Below, one piece after another: positions 42,621-54,345 of a DNA stretch of 64,000 nucleotides. Location of the stretch: positions 186,001 to 250,000 of the forward strand of contig WTXI01000025.1 in assembly GCA_022376515.1 (NCBI GenBank), written 5' to 3'. The position numbers were made by a program, and so were the translations under genes. The stretch comes from Lactifluus volemus (taxonomy: Eukaryota; Basidiomycota; Agaricomycetes; Russulales; Russulaceae). The notes beneath the pieces are model-generated. The model saw nothing but the letters and a program-made list of their open reading frames with translations, had not been told where the DNA came from and did not search any database. Numbering within the stretch: the first letter of the stretch is position 1; every line of letters begins with the position of its first letter.

Positions 42621-44224
42621 CTACTGTATGTTATGCTCCAAGTACTGCAGAATAAGGATTGCATGACCAATGTCAATATCAAGCCACTCTACCAAATTTT
42701 CAGGTGTAACATAATGAGAAGTTAGCTGCAAGATCCAATGGAAACCATTTCTTACAAATACTTGTCCATTAGCACTGAAGCAGAGATCATCTCTGCTACG
42801 CATTTCAGAGTCGTCCAAGTAACAGAGCCATGAGGTTATGTCCACCATGACATCAATGTATGCTGCCTTGTTAGGCCCAGCTGTGGATGGAATGGTTGCT
42901 GGGGTGATGGCTGGGGTAGGACCAGGTGGCTGTGGAGCATTTGGAAATGGTAGGGACTGGCCTGGATAGCCTGGGAAGAATGGCATCATGGGCATCATAT
43001 ATGGGTTCATATACCCATATGGCCCATTAGGAAATGGGGCATCAACAGCAGGCTGACTTTCTAAGTGGTTGTGTGCGTGTACTGTGTGCCTGGCTCCGGG
43101 AAGTCGACCATGTGGTCTTTCCTTGTGAAGACTCAGCGTGTCTGGCTTTGTCTCGAGAGTGGCACTTTTTGAAAGCTACAAACTGATCAATTATATTATT
43201 GGGGTTGTGAGAGGAGGTGACGAACAATCTGAAGTGCCCAATATCCCAAATTGGGAATAGTCAATTCATAGCACACGTTGCTGGACGGTGATAGGGTCCA
43301 GTACCATGTTTTCTTGTCTTTTGAATGAACTGGGCATTGATATCTCTCTTGTAACTGTCCAACAACTTCCTTACATTGCTTCTCTATGGTGTTATTCAAA
43401 TCTTCTGTTTGTGAATTCATGGTTGGCTGCACTGATTGTCTCTGTAGTAGTAGAGGATGAGTCATCACGCCAGTCTTTGAATGAGATGTACGCACCATCT
43501 TCTTCCTCTTATCACCCGTGTTCCCTGTAGTCTCCTTTGTTCCCTCGCTTAGTACATCTTCAAAATATACCATTACAGGCTTAAGGGCTCGAGTTGATGT
43601 CTTGCCACTTGCAAGCGTTTGTGGAACAATGAGAGATCGCATTCTACTGATAAAGAGGCTAAATTCTTCATGGGACTGAATGGAGACTCCCTGACTTTTG
43701 ACCTTATTAGTGCTGAGGTGATACTGTAACTGGACTTGCTCTGTCCTTTTGTTCAATTTCTTGCCAATCATGTCACAAAGTGTATGGAATGTGATGAATG
43801 ATGAAACTATGAATGGATGGTCACATCCATCCTCAGTCCGTAGTGCACAGCTTATGTCAAATGCTGAGGGCAGAATCTTAGTTTGAAATTGGTAAGATAA
43901 GGACCAGTGACTCACAACACGTTGAGGGGTCTTTACTTGTGTCAGATAATAGTGCATTTGCCTTTTGAGTCCCCTTCTTTTGTGTTGAGGACAATTTCTT
44001 CTGGGCAGATAGGTGTGTTGGTACTTGGGCCCGGGCCCTCACAGGGAGCAAGGCTTCATCGGAATCCGTGGCTGATGATGAGTTGCTGGGAGTTCCTGAC
44101 CTCAATGGTGACTCAGACCTGTCCTCCTTTTGAAATGATTCTAACAAACTGGCAGTGTCGTCATCGGGGTCTGGGATATCAGCAAATGAGTTTATCATTG
44201 CTGCAGCATCAGCAAAATGTCTGA

Positions 44225-44670
44225 GCAGCTTAAAGTTACTTAAAGTTACTTAAAAAATTTTACTTAAAAAGTGCTTAAAATATGCTTAAAATGTACTTAA
44301 AATTGCTTAAAATTGCTTTTTAAGTAGTTTTAAGTACATTAAGCAAAGCTTAAAACAATTAAGTCATTTAAGCACAATTAAGCAAGTTAAGTGATGCCCA
44401 TTTTTTAAGCAAAGTGGTCACGTGATTTTTAACCAACTGCTTAAGTGTCATATCTGTGTACTTAATTGCACTTAAAACATCTTGTTGATTGCTTACTGCA
44501 CTTACCAGTTGCTTGATTATCAGGTGTCGCTTAATTATCACTTAAAACCACTTAAAACAATTGGTTTACTGCTTTCTTAGTTATTGTGTTTGCTTAATTG
44601 TTACTTAAACATGTACAGTCACTTAAAGTCGCTTAAATTCTCTTAAATTTGCTTAAAGTCACTTAATTAT
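44225..44670. repeat. Left subterminal CTTAA motif array
   Basis: Dozens of ACTTAAA, GCTTAAA and CTTAATT motifs on one strand, in irregular spacing, starting directly inside the TIR. Confidence 0.85.
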
Positions 44671-44995
44671 CACATCATTAGCTAAGCACACTGAAAATTT
44701 TGTGAAGTCGCGAAGTTTTTGCCAAAGTCATGAATTTTTTGCTAAGTTGTTCCGGTGCACCTGCATCTGTTGTTTACTCTTGTTTTCTCAATGTTGATTT
44801 TCGTTGCCTCGTCATTTTCGTGCCACTCGTTGTCTGCCCCACTGTCCCCCTCCGTCGCCGTCTCCATGTCATGGCCTCCGCTGTCGCCACCATTGCTCGC
44901 CGTCTTGCCCCGCCACACGTCTCAGCATCCCTGCCTTCTTTCTCTCTTCCTCTGTGCCGCCTCCACCGCTTTCGCCACCTTCACATCGCGCCTCC

Positions 44996-45365
44996 TCTCA
45001 AATGTGTGATCGGCCCCTTAGGAGGTGGTTGTATCCACAAATTCTTTAAGAGGTACAGGGCACCTCTTCTTTTCTCAAGCGTCGAGGCCCTACAATGGTA
45101 CATGCACAAGGTGCGTCCATTCTTTCATTTTCTTGACCATCCACCGTTCGCTAACATGCAACCTGGGCCAGGTGTACACATTTCTCCCGGCAGGCCCAGA
45201 AGCAGCTGTCTCCCGTCGAGATAAGCGGTGATCGCCTCATGTTCACCCAGTCCGACATGCACCCCAGCAACTTTGGCGTCAACCAGCACGAGAAGACGGT
45301 CTTGATGGATTTCGCGGAAATAGGGCTGTTGCCCGAAACCTTCGTCGTGTATACCATGTATTTGG
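44996..45365 (+). pseudogene. Captured kinase/phosphotransferase-like fragment
   Basis: Exon-like pieces IGPLGGGCIHKFFKRYRAPL…VEALQWYMHKV (44996-45110), a GTGCGT…CCAG intron, then QLSPVEISGDRLMFTQSDMH and DFAEIGLLPETFVVYTM (to 45365). The D-x-H-x-x-N and DF-x-E pattern is that of aminoglycoside-phosphotransferase-like proteins common in basidiomycetes. The N-lobe is missing. It lies inside the transposon, so it is captured host sequence. Confidence 0.65.
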
Positions 45366-45369
45366 AGAA

Positions 45370-45830
45370 ACATGCGGCTCCTGGACCCACTGGCACTGCC
45401 GGGTGGTCCACAGCATCATGCTGCCTGCGTCGGCGTCTTCTGCACCCTCCTCGGTACGTTGTCAGCCTGCCCCACCCCAATGTGCCTGACCTTTTTTTCC
45501 CCTTCTTTCCACCTCCGCCTCCGCTGCCTCCTCCTGCGCTGCCGCCTGCACTGCCTGCACTACCTCCTCTTGGGCCTCCTGGGCCACTTCCATCTCCTCC
45601 ACCGCATTCGCCTCCACATCGCGCACCTCCTGGACCCACTGGCACTGCCAGGCGGTCCATGGTGTCACACTGCCTGCACCGACATGTTTTGCACCTCCCC
45701 AGTATGTTGTCACTCTGCCTGCTCGAACCTAATGCGTCCTGACTTTTTTCTTCTTTTTCGCCTCCGCCTCTGCCGCCTCCACCTCCTCCTGGGCCACTTC
45801 CGTCTCCTCCACCGCTGCCTCTGCACCTGC
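45370..45830 (+). repeat. Tandem low-complexity unit inside the TIR transposon
   Basis: Two copies of a unit starting TCCTGGACCCACTGGCACTG (45376 and 45628), each followed by CCTCC-rich sequence. A related unit is present at about 63540-63670 on the minus strand. Confidence 0.6.
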
Positions 45831-45902
45831 GCTTCCCACACCTGTCATTTTATGACTTTGTCACCTGCTTGCAAATGTCGTCACATGCATCCACTCAATA
45901 AC

Positions 45903-46358
45903 TTACGCCTTGAGCCACAAAGCCCCCGCGCACCCAGTCAGCAAGTAAAAGTGGCTCAAGATGGCCGTCCCGCTATCCTGGAGTCCAAAAAGTTGCTCAT
46001 AAACACGTGCACGGCCGCGCCTAGCAGGTACAACACAAAGAACCGCATGTACTTGCAAATACGAACAAGGCAAACACGGCGCTGAACGCCAGATCCGCCG
46101 CCACACCGGGCACAAACATGACCACAGCGAGCGCATGGAAAATTTGCGCCACGCGAACATCCGTGGTAAGCTCTCGAGCGCGACATATATGGCTGGGATC
46201 GAATCGCAATTGTCCACTCGGTTCAGGGTTGAGTATGAGTGTGAGCTTGCGAAGCTCCTGTAGTTGGAGCAGGGACTGACTTCTGTGACTTGTGGTGCTG
46301 TCTTATTCTGTTTTGTCTGCATCTCCTGCAGCTTCCACATTTCCTGTGCCTCCTGCAT
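45903..46358 (-). pseudogene. Possible captured membrane-protein fragment
   Basis: Minus strand TTDVRVAQIFHALAVVMFV…LAFSAVFALFVFAST gives two hydrophobic stretches; in another frame RGRARVYEQLFGLQDSGTAI continues it. Family not recognised. Confidence 0.3.
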
Positions 46359-46409
46359 TTCCCATGAGCCTTGTCCTAGTTATTAATGTTGTAGTGTAAT
46401 CTCAAATAT

Positions 46410-46660
46410 ATTTTGCTTAAAATGTTCTTAAAAGTGCTTAAATCTCACTTAGACATGCTTGAAACTCACTCAAATGTTGAAATTGACCCAATTTTAAGTG
46501 AAAAAAAAAAAAGAAAATAAGCAAAAATAAGCAAAAATAAGTGAAAATAAGCAAATTCCTGGAGGCCAACTTGTCTTAAAATGACTTAAAGTGCTTAAAG
46601 TACTTAGGAGTACTTAAAAAAAAATTTTAAGTGAGTTTAAGTAGAAATAAGCTGCTTGGA
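46410..46660. repeat. Right subterminal CTTAA/TTAAG motif array
   Basis: Same motif in both orientations (GCTTAAA, TTTTAAGTGA, AATAAGCAAA), ending at the right TIR. Confidence 0.8.
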
Positions 46661-46961
46661 CATTTTGCTGATGAGCTGCCTGGGCTTTCCCTTCAGCTTC
46701 TTTTGTGCCATAGATACTCTGGGGCTCTGTGCTCTTCTTGGGCTCCTTCTCACCACTGCTAGTGTGACTCTCTGCAGCATTGGGCATGTGTTCACACTTC
46801 ACCTTGCAACGTTTACATGTTGTACATGCACCTGTTGTGAATCGAACCCATTAGAAGCAGCATGGGTATTTGTGATAGTTTTTGAGCTTACCTTTTGCCC
46901 TTTTTCTAGTGATTGCACTATCTGATTTGGAAGGTTTACCCCCTCTCCGTGTTTTGGCCAT

Positions 46962-49908
46962 AGCAGACAAGCCTAAGGGAATGGGGGGGGGGGGGGGAGT
47001 GAAGATGCCAGGCTTTCTCGTTTTCTTTTTTCGTGTGTACAAAAACAAATTGGTAAGGTCCCTGCCCCATTGAATTCAAGACACTGCTTGCTCAGCAATT
47101 TTTTGAATTATACATTATGGCCTAAGAGACACAACTTTTCACTATATAAAGCTCCTTTTATAGAGCAGCATCCAGTTAGTATTGCTGAGGAACCAAGGGA
47201 AGAAAGTGTGGCTCAGAGTTTTGAAGGGCTGAGGACACAGGATGTACAGTATTTGACCCTTCTGCTAGCTGTCACCCTTGGATGGCTGTGCGATAGGCAT
47301 ACCTTATTCATAGCCTCAGTGAGTGCAATACTGTCAAGATGTCCACCCAAAAGGCAGAACTTGAGTGACACCACCTGAGAGGCGATACGGATTGGACATG
47401 GACATGTGACCTGTGAGTCCAAAACTAGGACCAACGCTCCATGTGCGGCACACCCAAGACCATGGTGCTGAAAGCGCAACAGTGGGTGCCAAAGCCACCA
47501 TCGAGCTGCAGTGGAGAGAAGCTGTCGGAGAGCAGCAAGTTGTTGTACAAATCAGATTTGGCTGCATGAGGAGGAGGGACGCTGGTCAGATTCTGATCAT
47601 GGTCCAAGGGCTCTGGGGGAGGTATACTGCTCATGATTTCCCATTCCATTCCCCACCACTGGTTGCATAGGAGGAGTATCGCTTTCACTGGGAAGGTCAC
47701 CTGTCTGGAGTAAAGGTGGTAGAGTGGCAGCTGCCCCTATAGCATAGCCAAATCAATTGGTGTTGATATCTCTCTGAGATCATTATCTCAACTCACCTTG
47801 ACAAACGACACATCCAGAATCTCGATTCCAGCATCTTCGTGCCCATTGCCCCACCCAGCACTGAAGAATCCCTGTTGATCGTCTTCAGGATCGTCTCCTC
47901 CACTGGGCTCGGCGCAGTGCCAAAATTCCCAATGTACCACCTGCACCTCAACCTGTGCATCCCATCTGCACCCCCTTCTCTCTCACACCTCGCTCCTCCA
48001 CATGCGCCCGGCATGCACAGCATCCGAGATGATGTCCGAGTCATCCATGTAAGGCCCACTACCCCACACCTGTGGTTGTGCAGGTTGCACGCGAGGCAAC
48101 GCAAGTGAGGGTCACCTGCGCCAACATGATGTCAAGGAAAGTCGGACAAGTACCCAAGCAGTCAACGAATACCTCGATTTCCTGTACCGGAAGCCGATCC
48201 GCAGGCATGGATGAGTTGAACAGATCTCAAGCCAAGAAAGAGAGAGAGACTCACACATCCAACTTGACTACCTCTGCTTTTCCACCCATTAGTTTGTAAT
48301 TTTTCAGAAACCATCGGACAGCGTCTGTTGTGATTTTCCCAGGTAACCCAGAGAGCTTCCCAATGTCACTCTGAGGCCTCTTCACGCCCTTTTCAGCCCG
48401 CGCGAGTGCATTCTCTCCTTGTCGGGTGGAGTCACATATTGCGGAAAGCAGATCAAGTACGTATATTTTTCTCCTCCTTTCAGGGCATGCGATCCTCCTG
48501 CTAACTAAGCCCCATTACATAGTTCGCTCCTGCTGACGACGGCCGACATTGGGTTATTCTACGACAATTTTGTGCTTGGGCGATCAATCGTGCCACCACA
48601 CGCTGTGTGCGTGTGGCTGGTGTTGGTATGCTGGGACCCCCGTGCGCCCCTTAGCCTCAAACTTTGCATCGTGAGGGTAGAAGAAGTACTGTATTATGGG
48701 CGATGTCGCACGTCTTTGCTATACCTCGTGAGGATGCCGTATACAAGGAAATTGTGGGTCTCAACCAAGTGCAGGGCTATGTAGATGTGCTTGGAGAGCT
48801 GACTGATCCAGCTCTGTTCAACAATGGGTTGTTAGCTGGAGCTCCAAGGAGGTGTGGAGCGTTGAGGCTGCTCATGTCGTGCAGTTTCGTATTGCGCAGG
48901 TGTGGCAGCGTTGTCATAATTGGGCACAGCAGTAATATGTTCCACTGTGGCATCAACCAGATGGTTGGCTGAGCGTGAGGAAGGTGCTGTCTGTGGGCTC
49001 GAATCAGTGATAGTCGAGTGTAGCTGCATGCGGGTGATGCATGCTCATCGTCAGGGAGGTTGTGCGTAGGTGCACGTATGGATATTGATGCTGGTGTTGG
49101 TGTGTGTGACTGTGGACATGAGGGTATGTCTGAGGCTATGATTGTGAGGATGTGAGCTCACAACAGAGCCTGGAGGTGGGGGCTGTGGCACCAGTGGCAC
49201 TCACAAGTCTGCAGGGTGAGTTGGGTGATGGCTATGAGTGTAAGGTTAGTGCTGGTGAGAGTGAGAATAAGTGTGTGCATAAGAATTGCTGGGTGTGTGT
49301 TCATATGACGGGGTGCATGTGGGTGATGCGCATCGGGATCGACAGGTGGTGGCCCTTGTAACTGTGTAAAATATATCACATCAATATCATTTCTCATGTT
49401 GTGCAACGGAGAAGTACTAGCCTGTTGTGCCTAGAAGCTTGAAGCTTGAAGAGGAATGGCCAGGGAAAATAAGCCAATGGGAGAGTGAGAGCAGCGGCCA
49501 CAAGGGCTTGAAGAGCACTGTGGTCGAGGGGTCATAATCACACTCATCATAGTCACAGGGCAGATGAGCGTGGGTCAAGGTCGAACCACTACTTCTTGCT
49601 GAGTGCCAGTGGGTGGTGAAAGGAGGCTGTGAAGGCTTGACTGCGACATGGACAGGACTCGAGAGAGGACCTGACTCTCTTCACTTGTCAATGGGATTAC
49701 AAATTCACTGTGAACATGGACTGGACTCACGCAACAATATTTGGACCATCACAAGCCAAATGTGATGGTAGAAGAGGTGGCCCTGGGATCAGGAAGAGAG
49801 AAGTGACGGAGTGTTACCAAGCGAGGCTACCTTGAAATGTCACTCGATGACACTTTTGCACCAAAAAAAAAGACAACAGACAAGTGAGATTATTGAATAA
49901 GTCCTCTA
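46962..49908. other. Unassigned 2.9-kb stretch
   Basis: No gene supported. Upstream flank of the host gene; a run of about 16 G residues lies near 46985-47000. Several short frames with intron-like ends occur around 47800-48600 (for example SLLLTTADIGLFYDNFVLGR) that could be further host-gene scraps. Confidence 0.35.
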
Positions 49909-51392
49909 CAGTGACTGTCATATGTACGCACAGTAACTATACCAACTAAAAAAATGCTCCACATCAATTTGATACATGCCTGAAGGAGACAAATGTAAAT
50001 CTCCTGGTCCCCATCTCTGTCATGGCCATCCGAACATAATCACCATCCCTCCGTAGATTGTACTTCATGCATGAAAAAGTGAGTTCAATGGGGTTTAGAT
50101 CGGGTGAGTAAGGTGGAAGGTACTTGCAGCGCATGCCCCTACCATGACAACATTAGTGTAGACCCGAAAGAGAGATCAATTTACAGACCTAGCCTCAATC
50201 ATTTCAGTGATATGAGGGTGCTTATGAATCCGACAATTGTCCATAATGATAACAGAATTTTCATTTGGGTAGGGCTCTATTTCATCAAGAAGCCACTCAA
50301 TGAACTGAGTGAATGTCTCAGCAGAAAAAGACCCCTCAACGATGCTGCAGTGAAGGACACCATGGGCAAGTGAGATAGCTGGTAATACAGAGAATCTGGT
50401 ACAGTATACAATTTGTCACTAAAATAGCACACTGGCATGTAAAATGAAGTACTGTATGCACCTCTTCCCCGAACAAAAAAGGCTTTTCGTTGTGCTTTTG
50501 TCCCTCGTATAGACCATGCCCAGCCACGGTATGATGTTCAGTGGTCCACAGAGCTTTTATCAACGAAAACGAGCTAGGAAGGACTATATTTGCTAATCCT
50601 TGAGACATATTCAAGCTGTTTCTCAGCTGATCGTTCAGTGGCTATTTTTGTCACCTATAGAATTGAACGGCCTCAGAACAGGAGAACATCCACACACATA
50701 TAAATGAGATTTACCTTTTTCATCATAAATCCAGCACGGCGCAGTGTTCTCCATAGTGTTGAGGTCGACACATCCACTCCACAACTCATAGAGACTGTCT
50801 CCTGGAGTTCCTTGAGATACATATCTGGGGCTCATTGAATGGTTCCAAGTATTATCTGAAATGGTTATTATAGCTCAGCAAAGTTGAAGTTATTGAAGCA
50901 TACCTTAACATTGAGATCCTGAAGATGATATCTTGGCTTCATTTGCAGCCTGGGTATTGGATTTGGGATGTCATGGTGAATCTTGAAGTGCTGAACTATA
51001 TGATATATAGATTGTATAGACACCCCAGTATAGATAGAGATGTCATCAACTTTGAAAATGGGTGAGAGTCAAACAATAATCTACTGTAATTCAGATGAGA
51101 CATGACGCATAGTGGATGTGTGAACAACGAGTCAACACTTGGGCCCTGGGCTGGCCCAGGGACCAAATAGTCAGACTGCAACCCTTGCTGCATCCTCATC
51201 CTCATTTACTGTGGTGTGTCGTACACTCGGTGGTGGCTGTGTTGTCTGGTACACTTGGCAATCAAAAACTGATAAGGCTCTGTACTCTAAACCACAGCTA
51301 GCAATGGATGATCCTTGGAACTACAATATTATCTTATTCATAAAAGTTTATTACAACCTGAAAAATAGCAAGATATGAAATGACAGTGGTGG
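49909..51392 (-). mobile_element. Tc1-like transposon, decayed
   Basis: Borders proposed from short imperfect ends (CAGTGACTGTCAT at left; reverse of right, CCACCACTGTCAT) flanked by TA on each side (49907-49908 and 51393-51394). Contains the transposase relic below. Confidence 0.55.
50060..51090 (-). pseudogene. Tc1/IS630-type (DDE_3) transposase relic
   Basis: Upstream HTH pieces SIYHIVQHFKI and MYLKELQETVSMSCGVDVST…LWRTLRRAG (51000-50745); core pieces VFVDKSSVDH(stop)TSYRG (about 50555), IIMDNCRIHKHPHI (about 50255) and YLPPYSPDLNPIELTFSCMK (about 50130-50070). The catalytic Asp, Asp and Glu are visible. Frames change at intron-like gaps, and a TGA replaces an expected Arg after VDH. Confidence 0.8.
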
Positions 51393-51568
51393 TAGAATGT
51401 CATCAGTAAGGAGCATCCCAAATATGGTTCCATCACGCAGACTGTCACCTGCCGTTTCAATGCCGGGTCGGAAGTTGAATACACTGACAGTTATGAAATT
51501 GAACAGCGGTGTTCTGGATGGCGCGTTGGGGTGCTGGTTCCGCTGGTTGACATTACAGTACGGGTGAC

Positions 51569-53806
51569 ATGCCCAGGACTACCCAAATAGCTGCAAAACC
51601 AAGGGGAAAGCTTCGTGCTACAACTGATCCAGAATATGAGAATCGTATTCAGGAGGCCATTTCAGGAATTGTTTCTCGGAAATATAAGACAATTGTAGCG
51701 GCTGCAACTGCAAATTCGGTATGTCCCTTGTTACTTTTGGTAGTCGTGCTGCTAATGGCTATGTAGGTGTCACGTCAGACTCTCAGTGACAGGCTTAATG
51801 GAAAACATCAGTCCATTAAGAGTTGTTCCCATGCTCGACGTGTCCTTAGTGACACCGTGGAAGCCATTCTAGTTGACTGGGCCCGCACAAGGGCAGCTTC
51901 TGGCACACCTTACAAGTTCAAGGACATCCTAAACAAGGTGTTTTCCATCACTGGACAATATCCACGCAGACAATGGGTGTACCGCTTCCTAAAGTGGCAC
52001 TGGGATGAACTGAAGATGCATGGGGCAAACCACCTCGATCCCAAACGCGCACGCAATTTCAATGCAAACACAGTCTCGAAATACTTTGAACTTCGGTCCC
52101 AGGTGGAGAGAAAGCATGGTCCTATTCCTCCAGAGCATCAGTGGAACATGGACAAGAAGGGAATTCAGATGGGTGGGGGTCGGAAAAGCTCTGATGGTAT
52201 CAAGTACATCTTTGCTGCACAGAGCAAGGACTATTACCGCCAGCATAGTGATAACCTTGAACTGGTTACTGGTCTCGAGTGTGGAAATGCAGCTGGTACA
52301 ATGATGAAGCCATATTTTGTGCTTAAGGATGGTCCACTGCCTAATCCGCTAGAGGATTCACGTTTAGATAACGCTTCCGGGTATGTCAAACTACATTTAG
52401 TCACAGATTTCCATTAGAGACTGATAGGAGCACCATGACTTGCTAGCATTGCTACATTGCCAACTGGGTGGACGGATCAAGAGATTTGCCTTCACTGGTT
52501 CACAGAGGTCTTTATTCCCCAGGCGGACACCCTTCGTAAAAATGATATGCCGATTGTTCTCACGCTCGATGGTCACAACTCACACGAGACGGATGAAATC
52601 AAATCTGCAGCCTATGGTGCATCAATAATTATCATCGCATTCCCCTCGAAAACGACCCACAAATTGCAGCCCCTTGACGTTGGTGTCTTTGGCTGTCTTC
52701 AAAAGAAGTGGTATGTCCATGCCGACAACTGCCTTGCAAGGGGGCTTAGGATAGACCGGTATAATGTCATTCAAGAATACTGTCTAGTTCGTGATATTAT
52801 GATACCTTCCCTGGTGCAAAAGGCCTTTGAGCACACTGGCATCTATCCCCTTAACCCCAATCTCTTTAGTGAGCAGGATTTTGCCCCGAGTTTTGCCTCA
52901 TCGACAGTGGCCCGGTCTCATCTCCCATCCTCATACCCCAGTGAGGTTTTAACTTCACCAATCATGGCTCCCACCGACATCGAGGATGCTAGCCTGAGCA
53001 GCGATGACTCCGACTCCGATTTTGAGCTTTTTTCAGACTCTGACTCAGTGGCCGAGGATGACACGGAGCCAATCCCCTCAATGTCTCGCATCATGCGCTC
53101 ATCGGCACCAAGCCTTTCCTGGCTTACTCTACCCCCTATTCTGTCCTACAACTCGATGGTCCAGTCTTCCCCAGATGATCTATGGAAGCAGCTCCAGTTT
53201 CTTTATGCTCAGAACAAGGCACTGCTGGAGATGTATCAGGATCAAACCTGGCAGCTTGAGGCCGCTAATGCTCATTGTACCATTGCAGAGTGAAAGGTTG
53301 CTCATTTTGCAGAGAAATTGGCCAACAAGGGGAAGAAGGTGACATTGATGAAGAAGGTTGATGGCCGGTTTGTAACTTTGCCAGAGCTCCGAGATGTCTT
53401 TGTTGCAGAGCAGGCCAAGAAGGCCGAAAAGGAACAAGCGGATGCCCGGAAGAAGGCCGAGAAGAAGGCTGAAGATGACACACGCACGGCCCAAATTGCA
53501 CAAGGTATCAAAACGAATGTTTTCGCACCACTTTCGACATACAAACGCTGTGACGATTTTGTGATCCTTGCTGGGGCTCTTGGGTTGGAACAAGGTGGAA
53601 CCATTGCATCCCTCCGAGAGCGAATCAAGGCCTATCTCGATCTAGACGAAACAAGAAGTGCTCTCGCACACCACCCACGCTTCAATTCCCTATTTGGTGG
53701 ACCCTCAAAAACACGGGCTAGGCAAGTGGTAGCCATGCCTCCGTCATCTGAAGCCAACACACCTCCCACTGACTCGGAACTCAAACCCAATTCCCTCCTT
53801 AATTGA
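51569..53806 (+). CDS. Pogo-type DDE transposase gene, near intact, three exons
   Basis: Exons 51569-51718, 51767-52380 and 52447-53806, with GTATGT…TAG introns of 48 and 66 bp. Psq-like HTH IVAAATANS/VSRQTLSDRLNGK spans intron 1. A CENPB-like second HTH follows (…RRQWVYRFLKWH). Catalytic positions: D in NMDKKGIQMGG, D in LTLDGHNSH, D in LQPLDVGVFG. Then an acidic linker, a coiled coil (AEQAKKAEKEQADARKKAEK) and an SAP-like segment ILAGALGLEQGGTIASLRER near the end. One in-frame TGA at 53291-53293 splits off the last ~170 residues. The usual Glu after the first Asp is Lys. Termini not identified. Confidence 0.85.
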
Positions 53807-54106
53807 TAAATCACATCCTTTCAACTTTCTTTAACATTATAACTCTATTACCCATAGTTCTAATCACACATTTTGTAATCTCGTTACTACCTGCTCAGTG
53901 GCAATCACCCCGCGTGCTCACTCGGGCGCACAGTTCAGCGGAGATCGAAACATCTGCTATGGTAAGCTGTGACAAAGCGTGACCGCTGAGTGAGTGTACC
54001 GCCGAGTGTATGATACACTACAGTATGTGCATACCCAAGGGAACCCTAAATACATTGAGAACTATTTTAGTAACTAGTTATGACTGATAATGCTGATTAG
54101 TGGGCT
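53807..54106. other. Spacer after the pogo gene
   Basis: Contains GTGACCGCTGAGTGAGTG and related short repeats (about 53900-54000). A transposon end is likely here but was not matched to one upstream of 51569. Confidence 0.3.
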
Positions 54107-54345
54107 TCCGAAAGCAGGGGAGCACAGCAGAGCTCTGCCTCGGAGCTCAGAACACGATCTTTTGAAGTATTGCAGATCTCGTGCTCAGTGCAACTCAGAG
54201 AGGTAGTTGGAATCATTCCGAGCACAGTGGTATTATTTTCATCAAGATTCATCAAGATTTGAACGAGATACAGCATTTCTGAATTTACACAAATTTTTAT
54301 TTTTATTTTATGATGCTTTGCCAGGTCACATGAAAACAACAATAA
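54107..54345 (-). repeat. Inverted copy of the 39527-39765 repeat
   Basis: Reverse complement matches over about 240 bases with scattered differences. Confidence 0.6.

Larger units (their letters stand above)
44205..46674 (+). mobile_element. 2.47-kb TIR transposon with CTTAA arrays and captured sequence
   Basis: Inverted ends CATCAGCAAAATGTC…AGCAGCTTA at both sides, flanked by GCTGC (44200-44204 and 46675-46679). Removing the element and one GCTGC restores the host reading frame exactly, so the borders are well supported. Dense (A/G)CTTAA(A/G) motifs fill about 440 bases at the left and 230 at the right, presumably transposase-binding sites. No transposase is encoded. A relative begins at 62880. 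Superfamily not assigned. Confidence 0.85.
42621..46961 (-). pseudogene. Agaricomycete-type host gene split by a transposon
   Basis: Four exons on the minus strand: 46961-46892, 46831-46675 continued at 44199-43937, 43863-43226 and 43175-42621. Introns of 60, 73 and 50 bp have GT-AG ends. Leaving out the 44205-46674 transposon and one GCTGC, the exons sum to 1683 bases, 560 codons plus stop, with no internal stop. Basic N-terminus MAKTRRGGKPSKSDS, Cys cluster CTTCKRCKVKC, acidic Ser-rich stretch, a middle with CPVHSKDKKTWYW…LTIPNLGYWAL, a Pro-rich link and a C-terminal block ITSWLCYLDD…GFHWILQLTSHYV. The layout fits a family I know from agaricomycete genomes, function unknown; a nuclear DNA-binding role is only a guess from the N-terminus. 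Confidence 0.8.
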
